A stretch of DNA of 64,000 nt from the NCBI GenBank assembly GCA_038380795.1, contig CM076262.1:70700629-70764628 (forward strand), in the 5' to 3' direction. A program made the translations under genes and the position numbers. The notes beneath the pieces were generated by a model. The model had not been told where the DNA came from. It worked only from the letters and a program-made list of their open reading frames with translations, and ran no database searches. This DNA comes from Pyrocephalus nanus. Lineage: Eukaryota; Chordata; Aves; Passeriformes; Tyrannidae. Positions 23,928 to 35,666 of the stretch are shown here, piece after piece. The first letter of the stretch is position 1, and each line of letters begins with the position of its first letter.

Positions 23928-26900
23928 GGATAATACTGTGCTATAAAGTGATCTAAGTTAGAAATTGGGGAAAATGTGTCCTGATGATTAGCTGGGGTTG
24001 GTTAGACCTGTGCTCCTCTGGGGCAGAAGGGATTTGCTGTGCCTGTCAATAATAGGGAAGCATCCCCAGGTAGAGCAAGAGGCAACTGATCCCTTTCCAT
24101 GCTGATATGGGGGATGACTGACTGTTTAAGCCACCCTGAAATGTGTTCTCTTTTAAAGCCTGAAAGGAGAGAGACACTTTCTTGTTAGCCCTGGCCCCTT
24201 GCTGGTTTTTTTTTTGTTGTTGCTTTTGACAATTGTGGAGGTGGCTTTCAGCAAGGCTTTGCTTCCTACACAGCCTTGCTGGGTTTTTAACTTTTGCTTG
24301 TTATTAGGGAAAGCGATTTTTAATAAAAGGTGACACTTAAAACCTGGTGCCATCAAAGCAGGTGTTGGAGATTACAGTCATTCAGGCATCCATTTTTTTT
24401 TTACACAGGCTAGCTTCAATTAGCCATGGGCAAACATCAAAAGGTTTAAGAGAAGAGCCTGCAAGTTTAGGTATTTAATTGAACCTTCTCCAAAGCCTGT
24501 GAAACTCTGGACTGTATCCAAAGAGGTATGCTGCCTAAAAATATGCAATGGTGAGGTTCCCAGTGCTTGTTTAGAGCTATATATATGTATTTGTAACACC
24601 AGAGCTGTATTCTTCAGAGCCCTCTGCCTTTAAATCTCGCCATCTTCTAAAAGGAATTATGCATTGGCCAGCTCAAATCCATACTTTTGTTTTGATCAGG
24701 CATAGAGTGGAAAACTTTTGATGGGAGAAAAAAAATGTTTTAATGTTCTGAAAGAATGGTTTGAGAAGGTAACTGCATACTTGAGGTCTGTGTGATACCT
24801 GGCCAGGGACTTGTCCAGTCCTGGGCACCTCTGTGGTTTGGCCCCTGGTTTTAGCTGTAGACTCAAGGGGAAAGAGGGTGGGAATCAGAATTCCTGGCTG
24901 AATTACATAATCCAGCAACGCATCAAAAATGTTCCAAAAGCCTAGGTAAAATCTGGAGGGTGGGGGAGAACCAAACAGTTTTCCTCATCCCTGGATAGCC
25001 TCATGACTGTGGAGGTGGTGGCTTTCCATATCTTCCCATCCACGGACACACCATGAGTGGTGCCCAGGTAGTGCTCTCAGCCACCCTGCACTTCTCAGGC
25101 TGAAAATCTCTGCTGGCCCTGGGAACTCCCAATTTTATCTTATTTTATTTTTTGGTCCCCTCGGGCCATTTGTTCGCCCAGGACTGCACTTCTGATCCAA
25201 CAGCAGTAATGGACTGGAGCTGCAGCTCCTGGCTGTGCAATCCACCCTAGCCTTTGCTGTGGGAATTAAATCTTGCCTTGGCACAAGCGATGAGCCGCTC
25301 TCACTGCTGAGCAACTGACCCAAACAGCAAAGATCGGTGCGGGAAAATATGATTCCGTTTGATTGTGAACGTCCTTGCAGGGGTTTGATGGCTTCACAGG
25401 ACTTAAAAGAAAGTTGTGCATCTGCCAGGGTGTGTTATTGCATGGCTTGAAGGGACCTGTAGTAGAGACATCATTATTTTATTCTGTAGGAGGGGCAGGG
25501 ATGGACAGTTATTGTAGATTTTATGGCTGTTAAGAGAATGATTTCTTAGACCATGACGGCCTTTGCCTGCAACCACAATGTACATGTTTTTCCTTATTAT
25601 TACAGCTATTATTTCTGGAAGTAATTTATATGCAACTAGACTGTCTTTAAATTTAACAAGAAGGGGGAAAAATAACCCCATTAAGGCACAATACCTCACT
25701 GTGGCAGACTGGCTTCTTTTACATGTGGTAGTGAGACCCAGGCTGACCTGAGGCTGATCAAAGCTGGCAGGGGAAGCTGCCTGCAGCACCCACTGACATC
25801 TCAGTTTCCTCAGAGCTTCCTCTAACCTCATGAAGTGACTGAACTCCAGTGTTGCTGTCTGCAGCGGCCCGTGGAGATGTCTGGCACCAGAGGTGATCCA
25901 GGTTTATAATTACAAAGCCAACAGTGACATGTTCTTTCTTGCATCAAAGCTGTGTCCAGTGGGAGTGTTAGATTTGGTGGATAACGTGGCCTGTCCCAGG
26001 GTGTAGATGGGAGCTAAGCTTTGCCACATCTGATAAAGTGGGTGAGCCATCAAGCCAAGTATCACCTCTGAGGGCGGGCCAGAGACTTCAGAGACAGCTA
26101 CAAGAGATCATTCTTTACCCTTGACCCTACAAGCAGAAAAATCCACAGTGTCTTGAAGTGAGCAACTATAAAATAATTTGTCCATAATGGAAATTTTTTT
26201 CCTGATTCCGCTAACAAGCCCCCATATAAAGAGCAGATGAGCTATACTGTCTTTTTGAGTGTTTGCAGCAACTGTCTTGTGACATGGCTTAGACCCAAGA
26301 TGCTCCTTTGAAGCAGGTTTTTGCTCCCTTCCTTCATTTCTCGGTGGATGTTTCCAGCTCTCTGGCTTTAGCAGCCTCAAGGTGCCAAGGTTTTCGAGAT
26401 GCTCTGGGTAGGAGGTACTTACTCTACCTTTGGGCTGAAACTGTAGCAAGAACAAAAGGAAAACTGGTTTCACAAGAGTCTAAGGGAGAGATGGGGACAG
26501 ATTAGAGCAATCTGTGGTTTTGAAATCTGCCGGAATAACAGCAAACCACGTTAAAACGCCGCTGTGCAAAGATAATGAATGCAAACCACAGCGGAAAAAC
26601 TGTGCCCTACCTGTTCGTGGTTCCCCCAGTTACACACCACACACAGCCATCCTCATCACTGCCACGTGGGGTCCTGGTGCTGCTCGGTGCTCAGTCCTTG
26701 CAGGACCAGATGTGAGAGAGCAGGGATCCTCCCAGGCAAATCCACCGGGACCCACTCCTAAATCTGGTCCCGTTCCTGATGAAATCTATAGGAACTCGAT
26801 TCAGTTCTCATGACAACGGGCTCAACAGGGAGAGCAGCCTGGAAAATTTCTGACCCTGTTTTGACTGTGGGCCGAAAATCAAACATTCTTAAGTCACTTT

Positions 26901-27823
26901 TGAGCCCTGACGTATTCCTGTCCAGTGGAAGGAATATTTCACTGCTTCCCACAAAAAGTATTAAAAATTTTGTGCAGCATAAACTCTTCAGTTTTTCAGC
27001 CAGCACTAGTAAACAGCTGTTTTCCCTGGATTGTGACCTGGGGGATTTCACAGGGTATGCCTTAAGCAAAATTAAATCCTTACCTTTCCTAAATGCTTCT
27101 GTATCACATTTGGGTCTTTTTCTAGACAGCGCTTCCCTAAAATTAAATTCTTTCCTTGGATAACCTTTCCCGTCACTACCCATTCAGCGAAGGGTGTGTT
27201 AGCCCATATGGAAATTTTGAAACAGGAATCTTGAAATAAACCCGAGCCGAAATTCTCTCGGCATGGAAATGCAGATTTCCAGATTTCTAGATAACGGCTT
27301 GCCCAGAGCTGATCTAATTAACCTGCGGCTCTCACAGAACCCATTTTATTTGTGTAACAAATGCACATCGATTGCTGGCGAGCATGTGCTAAAACAAGTT
27401 CAATTGCGTTCTGTGTTGTGTGCTCAGTCAATAAGGCAGAGGAAAAGTGTGCTCCACGCTGGGATATTGCAGTGGCTATTGAAGGACTAGGACCGCAGGA
27501 TTACCTACTGCTACTTAGCAATCAGCATCAGCCGCATCCATAACCTGCCTGAAGCTGTTTTAGTCACTTAGCAGGTCCTATAAAAATATTTACCAGGAGG
27601 ATTTTTATAGTTATTCTGTTGCACTTCACAGGTATAATTCAAAACTGATCTATTAATAATGTATAAAATAGAAGCATAAAGCTGTTTCCTGTATAAATGT
27701 TCCATGCTTTGGTTTCCTCCAAGGAGTGAATTTGCCTTTAAAGAACCGAAATATAAAACATATGTGAGTCATAATTCTCAGCAACGTTATTTTTTACCGC
27801 CACTTAGAAAAAATACACATCTA

Positions 27824-27828
<5 letters not shown>

Positions 27829-27867
<39 letters not shown>
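27829..27867. repeat. Poly-A tract (39 nt)
   Basis: The longest homopolymer in the window, lying in intron 1 within an AT-rich conserved-looking segment. No processed transcript precedes it. Such runs are error-prone in sequencing, so the length is approximate. Confidence 0.93.
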
Positions 27868-27870
<3 letters not shown>

Positions 27871-28214
27871 GTGAATTGTTATAAAAGAAATACTTAAGCT
27901 TCTGAAATACCCCAGCCAAGACTTGCCAGAACCCTGACCCGGTGCAATCTTTTATAAATACCTCTGCACAAATGTGCCTCTTCAAGTGTCCCTGAGCATG
28001 TTATTTAAATCCCAGGGGAACTTTGGAGAGCACGTGCAGGAATGGAAATCCTTTTGGGGTTTTGCAGGAGCTGTACTGAGGCACTCGATGGCAGGGAGAT
28101 GCCGGTACCCATCCGGCTGTGCCCTCGGGAATAAGCGCAGCTCTGTCGGCTCTCTGTGGTTGAAGGGGAAGGAACGGGAGCGAGGGAGTGGGAGCAGTCC
28201 TGTGATGTCTCACG

Positions 28215-28300
28215 GGGAGTAACCTGGAGGCAAATCTGGCCCATGCAAGTGTAAATGCCCACTAGTGTAGCTGAAGCAAAGCAAATCTGATTTACTCCTC
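28215..28300 (-). repeat. Fragment of the old dispersed amniote repeat, minus orientation
   Basis: On the minus strand the segment begins with a GAGTAAATC string, then 'cttcagctacactagtg', then 'catttacacttgcatggg', then 'cagatttgcctccaggttac'. This resembles the 'ttcaatggagttacacc... tttacaccagtgtaa...gaatctggccc' consensus seen in the other copies. The match is degenerate. Confidence 0.35.
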
Positions 28301-29370
28301 ATAACGAGATCCTTCAGCAGCAGGTCCTGAAAATGCTCAGGCCCAGCTTTGATGTGAGAAGCCCCTTTTGATTTCCCGTGTGTTTTGGGGGGATGTGACG
28401 TTAAGCGAGTGTATTTAAGCATTATTTATTTTAGTTCTTGCTGCAGGTTCTTTCCTTCAGCCACTTCTGCCATTTGGATATTAGCAGAGATACGATCTCC
28501 TTAAGATTTAAGTGTTATGGGCATGTTAATTGAATTAAAAGATTAATATACAGTGCAAAGGACCAAGGACATAGGCTATTAATCCTGAGAAATAAAACAT
28601 GGTTGAGTCAGATAGAACCAAAAACCCCAAAAAAACCCAAAAAACAACCAGCACTGAAGGACCTTTGACAAGAAAGGTTGTTTTTTCCCCCGACAACCCT
28701 GTCAGCCATGGCTGTCAACAATAAAAAGAAAGAAACAAATAAATTGGAGGCAGTGTGTAAGTCACAGGACCAGAATATAAATACACATGACATGGAAAGG
28801 AGTAAATAATACTGATGCTTTCTTTAGAAATGTTCTCGGGCAATACTTCCTATTCATGTCCTACTGAAATGACATGAAATAAAACTTTATGGGGGAAAAG
28901 TGTTATTAATCACACAGGTTCTTGAGGGAACAGCTCTCCCTGTGTTGAGAGTTACTCTTCCTTTGCAGGGCTGCTGTCTGGGGCCTTACACCAGCAATCC
29001 AGGCACCAAAAGTTTGGGGTTTTGTACATCAGATCATGAGAGAGATGTGTTCAGCTGTTGCTGTCTAAAAGGACAGCTGTGCATTTTTCACTGCAGGTCA
29101 AGGAGTCCCCTGTGGGGAGGAAAATCTGGAAGTGAACAGCACATGCAGTGAGCAGGTGGGGATGGGGCTGGGACAGAGCCCTGCAGTCCATGGTAGAGCC
29201 CCACCTGGGTCTGGCCCCAAAGGGCAAATCCCATTGCTCTGGGAAAGCAGAAAGTCTCAAATTAGTAAGTCTTCCAAACTCCCAGAGTAAAATGAAGGGG
29301 GTAGAAAAATATAGAATCTTGGTGCAGTCACTGAGAATTTAATGGGGTTGATAACCAAGATGTTCCTAGC

Positions 29371-29634
29371 ATCACAAAATCACAGAATCACAGAATCTGC
29401 TGAGTTTGGAAGGGACTCACAGGGATCATCCAGTCCAGCTCCTGTCCCTCCACAGAACCATCCCCAAGAGTCACACCATGGGCCTGAGAGGTTTATCCAA
29501 AATCTTCTTGAGCTCTGGCAGCCTTGGTGCTGTGCCCACTGCCCTGGGGAGCCAGTTCAGTGCCCAGCCACCCTCTGGGAGAAGAACCTCTCTCTAATAT
29601 CCAACTTAACCCCTCCCTGACACAACTTCAGGCC
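29371..29634 (-). repeat. CR1 LINE 3'-end fragment, minus orientation
   Basis: The left edge has 'atcacaaaatcacagaatca' terminal repeats, followed by 'gctgagtttggaagggac', 'ggatcatccagtccagctcc', 'caccatgggcctgagagg', 'ctctggcagccttggtgctg' and 'cctgacacaacttcaggcc'. It is the close sister of the copy at 18404-18698. It sits in SSPN intron 1, antisense to the gene, about 700 bp before exon 2. Confidence 0.92.
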
Positions 29635-30340
29635 TCTGGACTGGAGTGCTTTGCACAGTGGGGGGTACCCAGTGTCCCTGCATTTTTAAGCAAATCATAT
29701 TTATTGGGGTAGCTCCTCAGAGCGGGATCTTCCCTCCTTCCCTGGCTGCAAAATGCCTACCCGTGAGCATCTGCTCCTGCAAATAAATCCAGAATTAATA
29801 ACAAAGACAGCTCAATGAATAATGAAGTGCATAAATACTTTTCCATTGCTGTTAACCTTCAGCAATTACTGCCAGGGGGCTAAAACACAGTTTCAGATTG
29901 CAGGGGAGATAGATGTCTTGTAAGCAAGGTGTCCACTCTAGGAGAGGGTGAAAACCTCTGCTATAAACTGTGTCGCCTCTTATCCAGCAGCAGCTCTGGA
30001 TAGTGATTTACGACTTGCACTGGTGGCATAAAACCCTGTCAGGACCCAGAGGTACATGGGGTGGTGCTCTCTGGGCTTGCAAGCTTTCAGAAGCTTTTTG
30101 CTCTTTTCTGATAGTTAGTTGTACAGATAAAAACTCAACAAACATCCTAGAGGCTGTTGCTGGGCTGTGTCTTTTGATGACTTTGCTTCCACGCTGCTTC
30201 TTGAGTTACGGCCCTGCTACACAGAAAGGTGTTCTGGCCTCAAATAAATCAATAAATCAATAAATAAAATATTTTTGTATTTTCTAGGTTTGTTTGGTTT
30301 TTTTTTAACCTTGACACATTTTGCATCTTTTGCCTTGCAG

Positions 30341-30427
30341 GTCTGTCTGGTGTCCTTAGTGGGATTTGTTATGCTCTGTATTTCGTACCAACCCGACGAG
30401 AAGACGTGTGTGCAGTTCACAGTAAAG
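30341..30427 (+). CDS. SSPN: SSPN coding exon 2, residues 108-136
   Basis: An 87-nt, phase 0/0 exon with no ATG-initiated frame of its own. It is bounded by the acceptor TTGCCTTGCAG and the donor GTACCT. It encodes the rest of membrane span 2 (VCLVSLVGFVMLCIS) and the start of the region between spans 2 and 3, with the family-typical SYQxDExTCxQF pattern including C130. Together with exon 1 it gives the contiguous sarcospan motif WAGIIV-CLV. Retention of intron 2 would add only V and P before a TGA at 30434-30436. Confidence 0.95.
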
Positions 30428-33400
30428 GTACCTTGACTTTTTCTGAACACTTTTTTTTTTGTTTCTTATGTCATTAAATATAATCAGAACAGTTGGTGCA
30501 GGGGATATTTTTAAGACCACAGGAAACGAAGTGAGAATGCACCTGAAATGCAAGAATGGTTTTCTGTTACTTTCCAGGCAGCCAAGGAAGAAATTGTAGC
30601 ATATAAAGGGGAAACTCCAATAACAAACATTTCAAATGACCAGAACAAGATACCATTTTATTTGCCATTTTTAAGGGATTTCAAGGAGATTCGGATAGAC
30701 AAAGCTGGAATAATTTCGGCAGGGTTCAGTGAAAGATTGAGAATTTAGGTAGATTAAGTAGAGATAGTGAGCAGAATAAGAAGTAGGGTGGCATAATATG
30801 CATCCACTTAAATCAAGTTTTAATTTTTAATTGGAAAGCACTGGGAAAGCACAGGGACATTCATTCTCCCACAAAGCAAATTCCAAACTACACACAACAC
30901 CCCACCTTTGCCTCCAAAACTGCTTTGCTGACGCTGGTAAGCGACTTTGAAGAGCAAGGCTGAGAATGCTTGTTTCTAACGCCACTTTTTTTTCTGGATT
31001 ATTTTTCCTTATTATTGTAATTTTCAAGGCTCTTAATATTTTGCAGACACGTAATAACCGAGAAAAATACCGACGCAAGCAGCACAAAATAACAGTGATT
31101 ATTAGCCGAGAAAGGCAGAAGGAAACAAAACGCAGGGAGCAGCTTTTTCCAATCCTGGCACCCGTCCTCCCTTACAAATTAGACCCCGGCGTGTCTTTTG
31201 TGACTTTCTCAAGCTTCTCCCGTACTTACATAAAGAAAGGGAGAAGAAGAACAATCGTTTCTGCCCTTTGAGTGCCTTTGCGTTCTCGCCCCGTCACCTT
31301 TACACCCCCAGGCTGAGTGTTACGGCTGCCCAGGGAGCTGCTGGGCTGGGCGGGAGCTGCCACGCCAGGCTTTTTATTGCCTGCCCTGCGGCATTAAATT
31401 GAACTTGGCATCCAGGCAGGAAGGGAGTCATCCCCTCGTGTCGGGCTGGGCAGCCCGGGTGTCTCTGCCACCCTTGGCAGGGAGGAGGGTGAGCCATCGC
31501 TCACCCCCATAAGAAAATAAACGTTTTTAAATCGCTCCCCAGGTGATGTCAAAGTGGGTCACTCCTCATCACCGGGCAGAATCAGAGCTAAAATCTCCCT
31601 TGAAAGAATTCTGGTTCAGTCAATAGTCCCCCACAGCACCCTCTGCCCCAGAATCCCCCTTCCCAGCGTTTCCTATTGCGGCATGCCACAGAACGCCATC
31701 ACTGCAGGGCTGTTCACCTCTCCTGTCCCATGTTCCCTCTGGCAGCCGTAATCCTACAGTGACTCTCAGGAGAAATGGCTTCTGGCTGCAGGGCATGTAG
31801 GTATTTTACCAAAGTCGGAGCTAAAAGTCCCCTCCAGGGCTTTGGTCACATCTCCAGTATCACTTCTCAAATATTAATATGAGTTAAAAGCTGAACTTAA
31901 AACCCAACATTAGCTATTCCTCCACAAGGCTGAGGATGCAAGATTTACAATCGTGAGACAGAGCCAATTGTTCAGTGGGTTGTTCTCTCCTTCTTGGGAG
32001 CCTGATGCTTCATCCAGAACCAAGTGCAGCCCTATCTGCCCTGACTGTCCTTCTGGGGACTTGCTGCCCAGCCCAGGCCTTCACACTGGTGGCTGGTTCC
32101 CACCAAAGCTGCATCATCCTACCAGGAAATCTTGGCTGGGCTTCCCTGGAGTTCAATAAGCAGCCCGAGATCCCTTGCATAGCCCAAGGATCACTCGGGA
32201 AGAGGATCACACACATACTGGCCTGGGGATTTTAGTCAACCCCCAAAGTGACTCCATGGCCACTATATGTGACTGCCTTGGGGTGGAAAACAGGAGGAGA
32301 CCTGTGCAGTCCTCTGTGCCTTCCTCCCCCTTGACAGCTGCTTCTTTCATTTCACACTTGCATGAGCCCTGGATCCTGTTAAAGAAGGAGGTGCAAGGAC
32401 TGATTTGGGCAGAAGTGCCTTCCTGAGCCTGCTGTGGGTATCCACAGCACCCGTGAGAAGGGGAGATCCCCACAAAGGAAGGGTGGATGTGCCCTTCAAG
32501 GGGGGGCAGGAGGCTCACAGAGGAAAATCTGGAGACATCCTATGGACTTCCTGGGCTGTGTGCTAATATCTGCCTATGGTCCTCATCACAGCATCTCCCA
32601 CAGCAGCGTGACACCCTCTGCTCCTGCCCCACCCAGCCCCACAGCCCACGCCGTGACACACCCCGGTTCCTGTCCCCTGCACAGCCTTGTGCCTGAGCCA
32701 CCACCACCCCCTCCAAAAGGAGTCCCCCTCATCCACGTCTGCAAACCTCCTCCTCCCACCTCTGGTAGCTTTCCTGGTAAGTTCCTTTTCCACAAGGAAC
32801 TCGATCCATCCTAGATCAGTCATTTCTTTTAGCCACAGAGCAGAACCGTGGCCACTGAATATTGCTAAAATGTCTCTTCCCCGTATGAGGAACCTGAAGG
32901 AGGATGAGCTGCCATGCTCAGACCTCACCATACACTGTCTGTCCCCGCTTCCCTTTTCTCCTTCTATTTAAGCAGCAATCACAGTGCCTGCTTCTCTGAG
33001 GCTCTTGAAAACGAGTTTTCCAGCGGCAAGTTCTGGTTCCTGGTCACAGCCCACCACGCAGTAGTATTTGTGATGCTGAAGTTGCCTCCAGGTCTGGCAT
33101 GTGATTAATCTGCTGATGGGATCTCAGCACTCACTATCTTGTGCTCCCTCACAGGCCCTGTTTGCATTTGCCTCACCTTTGGTATTTGGAAATGTGTTCA
33201 TTTTCAGCAGCTTGCAGAGAGATTCCTCTGCAAACATCTTGTGAGAATAATTAGCTATTTGGAAATTGCCCTGTGTCCCCCACGCACCTCTGTTTGCCTC
33301 TGAGGATTACTGTAAGAGCTGCCCCTGCATTTGAAGGCTGAGATTTCCTTCCTTTTAGGAACTCCACAGCCAGACTCTCGCTGACTGTACCTGGAGCATG

Positions 33401-35294
33401 GCTTAGGCTGTGGATTCCATGCTGTTGTGTCCTGACTTCGGGTAGAAGCTGGCAGCTAAATGAAATACCTGCCAAGGGAGAATCAGGCACATCGTGTAGT
33501 CTTGGCTCAGTATCTCATTTATTAGGGAGGCCTGATTCTGTCTTCTGCTGGGACGAATCCAGGGACTTCCAGCCAGCCCACCAGGACTTCTACCTCACAG
33601 AACAATGTTTGCCCATTTTCTATTTTCCCCGCCAGACACATTTGCACCCACCATCTTTTAAAGTAACGCCATCAGCTTATGAATTACCACGTCTTTGTTT
33701 GGAGGGGGTTCCATCAGTCAGCACCACTCCATCTTCTGTGAGCTTTACATGAGGAGATGGCCTCATTTTCCGGCTTCACCTTTCCCATGGACCTTTGCCT
33801 TGAAAGCTGCAGGGGTAAAGTAATTGCATTTAATAAGAGCCACCCTCATTTTGAAGCTGCCCTTGGTTTTAGGCTGCAGGGGAAGTCATTAGATTGAATA
33901 GTAGCCAAGTCTTGGAAACTCAGATCTTTCTGTAAGAATTCAGTGATATGAGGAGAAAAATGTATATAGTGCTTCAGGACCTGCAATAAGCCCAAATACT
34001 TTTTTTTTTTTTTTTTTCCCAAGCTGGCAACTGAATAGAAGATTGATTCACACTGCAGATATAAGACAAATACACCAGGAGTGTGAATTTTATCAAGACA
34101 TACATACTTGGAGTTTCAAGGTCATAAAAAATGCTTTTATATTGATATTTCGCTCGCGGTATTGAGGTTAAGAGAGAGAGAAGCTGGTGTTTAAAATAAC
34201 AGATTCCCAACCATGCCATGTGTCTGACAGATAAGACGCCAAGAAAAATAAATGTTTTTACAGTGCTGAACAGAACCAAAAACGCTATTTTGGCTCAACA
34301 CAGAAATATTATTTTAATATACATTCACACATGCTTTGCATGCAGTGCAGCAACTGCCAGTTCCAGCTATCAAAAGCAAGGCAGGTCCATATGTGCTGGT
34401 ATCCAAAGCTCTCAGGTGCATCCCGGAGTGTCAAAGGCTCTGAGTTTCTGCCAGCTGCCCTGTGTTTGTGGGGGTGGGCTCTGCAGAGCTAGCCTTGATA
34501 AAAGCCACCCTCTTTTCAAGCTGCCACTGTTGTGAGGAGCAGTGGAGGTCACGAGCAGACCCTTGTCCTCCTCACACCGTAGCGCTGGGAGACGAAAGGA
34601 GCTCGCTGCTCCTTCACGCCTCTGAAAGATTTCTCCACATTTATGGGGCAACTTTTGGAAGGAGGTTGGGCACAGCCTGCACTTTCCTGTGGAGATTGGC
34701 ATTCCTGTTCCACAGCAGGGCCTAGGAAGCAAGCAGGCTGGCTGCCTTCACCGGGCCACGAGCAGCAGATCAGCCACCTCGCTTGCCTGATTTGCAAGTA
34801 TAAATCAGGTTTGTTTGGGCACACACACCCAGAGCCGGGAGTGACACATGAGCAGAGTTTCAGAAACACCTACTGCTCAGCACAGCCTGGGATAGAATGT
34901 CAGCCCAAGCCTCAGTCTGCTCAACTGTGCTTCAAGGCAACTGCACTAATTTATCTCAGCTAATGACTACGAGCCTCTCCAATGCAGGTACAGCGGTAGA
35001 GGAAGTTGTTTCCTCTCCCTCTACAGCTTCTGGCTGTGTAGAGACACCAATTCCTTGGTCTCAAAATTGTGAGGCAATACTCATATAAAATATGAAAAGG
35101 CAGAATTACTAGTTCTTGAGCTGACCTGCTGAACTTGGCATCATGAGCTGTCTCGGAGCACCCAATCTCCAGACAGCCCATTGGACGCATGCACTCCCTG
35201 CAAAGTACGTGTGCATGCACTCCTTGTGCATCCCTCAGCCCCTGTGCAGCTGGAAAAAACCGCTTTCATCTTCTTGCTTTTCCCTTTCTTTCAG
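30428..35294 (+). other. SSPN: SSPN intron 2 (about 4.9 kb)
   Basis: Starts with GTACCT and ends in a long pyrimidine tract followed by CTTTCAG. It is free of recognisable CR1 copies. It holds an 18-nt T tract at 34000-34017 and AT-rich, conserved-looking sequence around 30.96-31.12 kb. No additional exon is recognised, although an alternative exon like that used in mammalian microspan cannot be excluded by eye. Confidence 0.9.
34000..34017. repeat. Poly-T tract (18 nt)
   Basis: A T homopolymer in SSPN intron 2, far from the acceptor site at 35294, so it is not the branch or pyrimidine tract of exon 3. Confidence 0.88.
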
Positions 35295-35666
35295 CTGATG
35301 TATTTTCTCCTGAGCGCCCTGGGGCTGGTTGCCTGTGTTTTGGCCGTGGCTTTTGCCGCGCACCACTACCTGCAGATGACAAGATTCACCTGCGACACCG
35401 TCCTCGAGTCCTGCCAGTGCAAGCTGGACACCGCGGACCCCCTGGGCAGGACCTTCACCTACCAGGACGCAGCTGACTGTGGCACCCTCACCAACATGCT
35501 CAACCTGTACCTGCTCCTGCAGATGGCCCTCAACCTGGTGGCAGCCCTGGTGTGCCTCCTGACCTGCTTCGTGATGTGGAAACACAGATACCAGGTCTTC
35601 TACGTGGGCGTTCGGTTCCACCCTCTGACTGCTGCTGCTGCTGAAGGCCAGAAACAGCAAGTGTAG
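35295..35666 (+). CDS. SSPN: SSPN coding exon 3 (terminal), residues 137-259
   Basis: Begins directly after a strong acceptor (pyrimidine-rich, CTTTCAG) in phase 0 and ends at TAG 35664-35666. It encodes membrane span 3 (about 138-158, YFLLSALGL...VLAVAFAAHHY), the large extracellular loop (about 159-204) with C169, C176, C178 and C198, span 4 (about 207-230, ending in the conserved CFVMWKHRYQVFYVGVR), and a short cytoplasmic tail. The CxxxxxxCxC spacing plus a later cysteine matches sarcospan, where loop cysteines are needed for assembly with sarcoglycans. The tail carries four alanines from a short GCT repeat and ends QKQQV. The open frame extends upstream of the acceptor to 35181; that part is intronic and not family-like. 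The exon is visibly more GC-rich than exons 1 and 2. Confidence 0.97.
   Translation: MMYFLLSALGLVACVLAVAFAAHHYLQMTRFTCDTVLESCQCKLDTADPLGRTFTYQDAADCGTLTNMLNLYLLLQMALNLVAALVCLLTCFVMWKHRYQVFYVGVRFHPLTAAAAEGQKQQV

Larger units (their letters stand above)
19935..30340 (+). other. SSPN: SSPN intron 1 (about 10.4 kb)
   Basis: Bounded by GTAAGC at the donor and TTGCAG at the acceptor. It contains two L3 or old-amniote repeat remnants (22.09 and 22.68 kb), A tracts at 23.9 and 27.83 kb, a further old-repeat copy at 28.2 kb, and one CR1 fragment at 29.37-29.63 kb. AT-rich conserved-looking sequence occupies much of 27.25-27.8 kb and 28.4-28.9 kb. Open frames inside the intron look spurious. Reading through the donor would add VSIKSVSP and then stop at 19959-19961. 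Confidence 0.9.

Noticed and set aside
35235..35660. 141-residue open frame antisense to SSPN exon 3
   Set aside because: A shadow frame of the GC-rich coding exon on the opposite strand; no family similarity.
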